Positions 6,007 to 6,988 of a stretch of DNA of 6,988 bases are shown here, piece by piece. The DNA is taken from positions 1 through 6,988 of the forward strand of contig PMLO01000121.1 in NCBI GenBank assembly GCA_003158895.1. Reading direction: 5' to 3'. Positions within the stretch are counted from its first letter, which is position 1; every line of letters starts with the position of its first letter. This DNA is from Propionibacteriaceae bacterium (lineage in GTDB: Bacteria; Actinomycetota; Actinomycetes; Propionibacteriales; Propionibacteriaceae). The position numbers and the translations under genes are program-made. The notes beneath the pieces are model-generated. The model searched no databases and was not told the origin of the DNA. It saw nothing but the letters and a program-made list of their open reading frames with translations.

Positions 6007-6393
6007 GTGGTGACCGAGCCCCGGGTGTGCCCGTGCGGAGGTGGAACCTACGCCGAGTGTTGTGAACCCCTCCACACCGGCCAGGCGGAGGCATCGACCG
6101 CCGAGGCGCTCATGCGGTCGCGGTACTCGGCCTTCGTTGTGGGGTTGGGCGACTACCTCTGGCGTACGTGGCATCCCCGGACACGTCCGGAGCGCGTCGC
6201 CCTCGACGACACGGAGTGGATCGGCCTGGAGATCCTCGACGTCGTCGACGGCACCGAGCGTGACCAGGCCGGGATCGTCGAGTTCGTCGCCCACTACCGG
6301 CACGGACACCTCGTCGGCAGAATGCGCGAGCGGTCACGGTTCGAGCGGCGCGGCCGTCGCTGGATGTACGTGGATGGAGAGCAGCGCCCCTAG
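6007..6393 (+). CDS. YchJ-family SEC-C motif protein
   Basis: The protein has 128 residues. It opens with CPCGGGTYAECCEPLHTG (8-25), a SEC-C-type zinc-binding motif (Cys8, Cys10, Cys18, Cys19) as in the YchJ/UPF0225 family. Next comes EALMRSRYSAFVVG (35-48), a family signature, and then an NTF2-like YchJ middle domain (LWRTWHPRTRP, WIGLEILDV, VEFVAHYR, ERSRFERRGRRWMYVDG). Most YchJ proteins of this short type have only the N-terminal SEC-C, as here. Their biochemical role is not established; SEC-C is thought to bind zinc and aid protein contacts. GGAGGG at 5996-6001 is 5 bases before the GTG at 6007; a second GTG directly follows at 6010. It is probably translated from the same mRNA as the preceding membrane protein. 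The stop lies 2 bp from the stop of the convergent gene. Confidence 0.9.
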   Translation: MVTEPRVCPCGGGTYAECCEPLHTGQAEASTAEALMRSRYSAFVVGLGDYLWRTWHPRTRPERVALDDTEWIGLEILDVVDGTERDQAGIVEFVAHYRHGHLVGRMRERSRFERRGRRWMYVDGEQRP

Positions 6394-6395
6394 AT

Positions 6396-6764
6396 TCAGC
6401 GCGCCGCTATGGCGACGAACATGGGACTGAGGTACGGGATCAGCCAGACGACCCACACGAACACGGAGAACCGGTGGAACTTCTTGATGGCTGCCTCGTT
6501 CTTCTTGAGGAGGACGACGAGGGCCCAGCCGGCATGAAGGACCATGAGCACGATGGCGATGACGCCGGAGATGCCGTGGACGTCGAAGCTCATGCCTCCA
6601 ACGAACGCGAACATCATGCCGGTCCCCAGGGTGTCGCAGGTGAGCCCGAGGACGAAGAACGCGAAGTTCCACCATCTGAGGCGGCCGATGATGCGCTCGC
6701 CCCACACCCCGACGGTGTAGAACACCAAGGCTGAAGTGATGAACGTGCTGGCTAGCGGATTCAC
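6396..6764 (-). CDS. Four-helix membrane protein, HsmA/TIGR03987-like
   Basis: The protein has 122 residues, nearly all in four predicted helices: about 5-21, 32-56, 63-87 and 99-120. Charged residues are confined to the loops (GERIIGRLR and KKNEAAIKKFHR). The pattern CDTLGTGMM (43-51), VHGISGVIAIVLMVLHAGWA (62-81), then KFHRFSVFVWVVWLIPYLSPM (95-115), recalls the family annotated as HsmA or TIGR03987. I make this assignment from memory of the pattern, and no function is established for it to my knowledge. Its three histidines, 63, 77 and 97, lie at helix ends or inside helix 3. The GTG at 6764 is chosen because AGGAGA (6769-6774, minus strand) precedes it at normal spacing; the frame extends 9 codons further to an ATG at 6791 that would overlap this site. 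It converges on YchJ and diverges from the hydrolase gene. Confidence 0.8.
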   Translation of the reverse strand: MNPLASTFITSALVFYTVGVWGERIIGRLRWWNFAFFVLGLTCDTLGTGMMFAFVGGMSFDVHGISGVIAIVLMVLHAGWALVVLLKKNEAAIKKFHRFSVFVWVVWLIPYLSPMFVAIAAR

Positions 6765-6791
6765 GCAGTCTCCTGAGGACGGGCTCGACAC

Positions 6792-6797
6792 AGGCTA
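6792..6797 (-). promoter_or_regulatory. Possible -10 box (TAGCCT) for the HsmA-like gene
   Basis: Read on the minus strand, TAGCCT matches TANNNT and would start transcription near 6785. This gives a leader of about 20 bases that includes the AGGAGA ribosome site. No -35 match is visible. Confidence 0.35.
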
Positions 6798-6838
6798 GCG
6801 AGAACCACTTCCCACGCGTCGGCTCTTGCTGGACTCCG

Positions 6839-6844
6839 TAGTGT
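6839..6844 (+). promoter_or_regulatory. Probable -10 box (TAGTGT) for a leaderless hydrolase transcript
   Basis: TAGTGT ends 7 bases before the ATG at 6852, so transcription would begin at the start codon itself. A GTGAGG overlaps the box's last bases but lies only 3 bases from the ATG, too close for a normal ribosome site. No -35 match is seen. Confidence 0.45.
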
Positions 6845-6851
6845 GAGGCGC

Positions 6852-6988
6852 ATGCTCAGCATCAGTACCAGTGATGGCATCGCCGAGGCGATCGTTGCGA
6901 CTCCTCCGGGCGGTACCGGACCTGGGGTCCTGTTCTTCATGGACGCCTTCGGGCTGCGCCCTCGCATCCAGGAGATGGCCGATGAGAT
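6852..6988 (+). CDS. Dienelactone hydrolase family protein, N-terminal part only
   Basis: Only the first 45 codons lie in the window; the gene runs off the right edge. The translation begins MLSISTSDGIAEAIVATP and continues with GVLFFMDAFGLRPRIQEMAD. A first beta strand with small residues, a PxG-rich turn, then VLFFMDAFGLRP matches the N-terminal region of dienelactone hydrolase-like alpha/beta hydrolases, where the MDAFGLRP loop contributes to the oxyanion region. The catalytic Cys (or Ser), Asp and His would come later and cannot be seen, so activity and substrate are unknown. It is divergent from the HsmA-like gene, with an 87-bp spacer that must hold both promoters. Confidence 0.8.
   Translation, partial: MLSISTSDGIAEAIVATPPGGTGPGVLFFMDAFGLRPRIQEMADE

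Overview
The window is high-GC bacterial DNA with strong G/C third-position bias, GTG starts, purine-rich AGGAGG-type ribosome sites on some genes and apparently leaderless starts on others. Together with the gene families present, this points to an actinobacterium. A member of the Propionibacteriales or Micrococcales would fit, but nothing in the sequence fixes the genus. I see no rRNA, tRNA, CRISPR array, insertion sequence, phage gene or attachment site.

Layout from left to right: a membrane-anchored GerMN/Gmad2 envelope protein (117-1124, +) meets tail to tail a small membrane-anchored protein with a Gly/Ser/Met/Pro-rich outer tail (1134-1547, -). Divergent from the latter is a YcxB-family membrane protein that appears frameshifted (1686-2244, +). 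Next come a CorA-type magnesium/cobalt channel (2347-3372, +) and a class I polyphosphate kinase 2 (3432-4409, +), probably co-transcribed. An NmrA-like NAD(P)-binding protein (4430-5329, -) converges on ppk2. It diverges from a two-gene unit made of an unrecognised small membrane protein (5536-5970, +) and a YchJ/SEC-C protein (6007-6393, +). A four-helix membrane protein of the HsmA/TIGR03987 type (6396-6764, -) converges on YchJ. It diverges from the start of a dienelactone hydrolase family gene that runs off the window (6852 onward, +).

The genes do not form one obvious pathway. The most coherent pair is corA with ppk2: magnesium entry next to a magnesium-dependent nucleotide/polyphosphate kinase. 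The rest look like envelope and housekeeping or stress-type single genes. The region is compact: the three tail-to-tail junctions are 9, 20 and 2 bp long, and the longest gap between genes is about 206 bp (5330-5535).

I do not see a convincing new multi-gene system. The points most worth following up are the frameshift in the YcxB-family gene, a 10-bp inverted repeat that places matching -10-like boxes on both sides of the 5330-5535 divergent promoter region, two -10/start-codon arrangements that predict leaderless mRNAs, and the low-complexity surface protein at 1134-1547.
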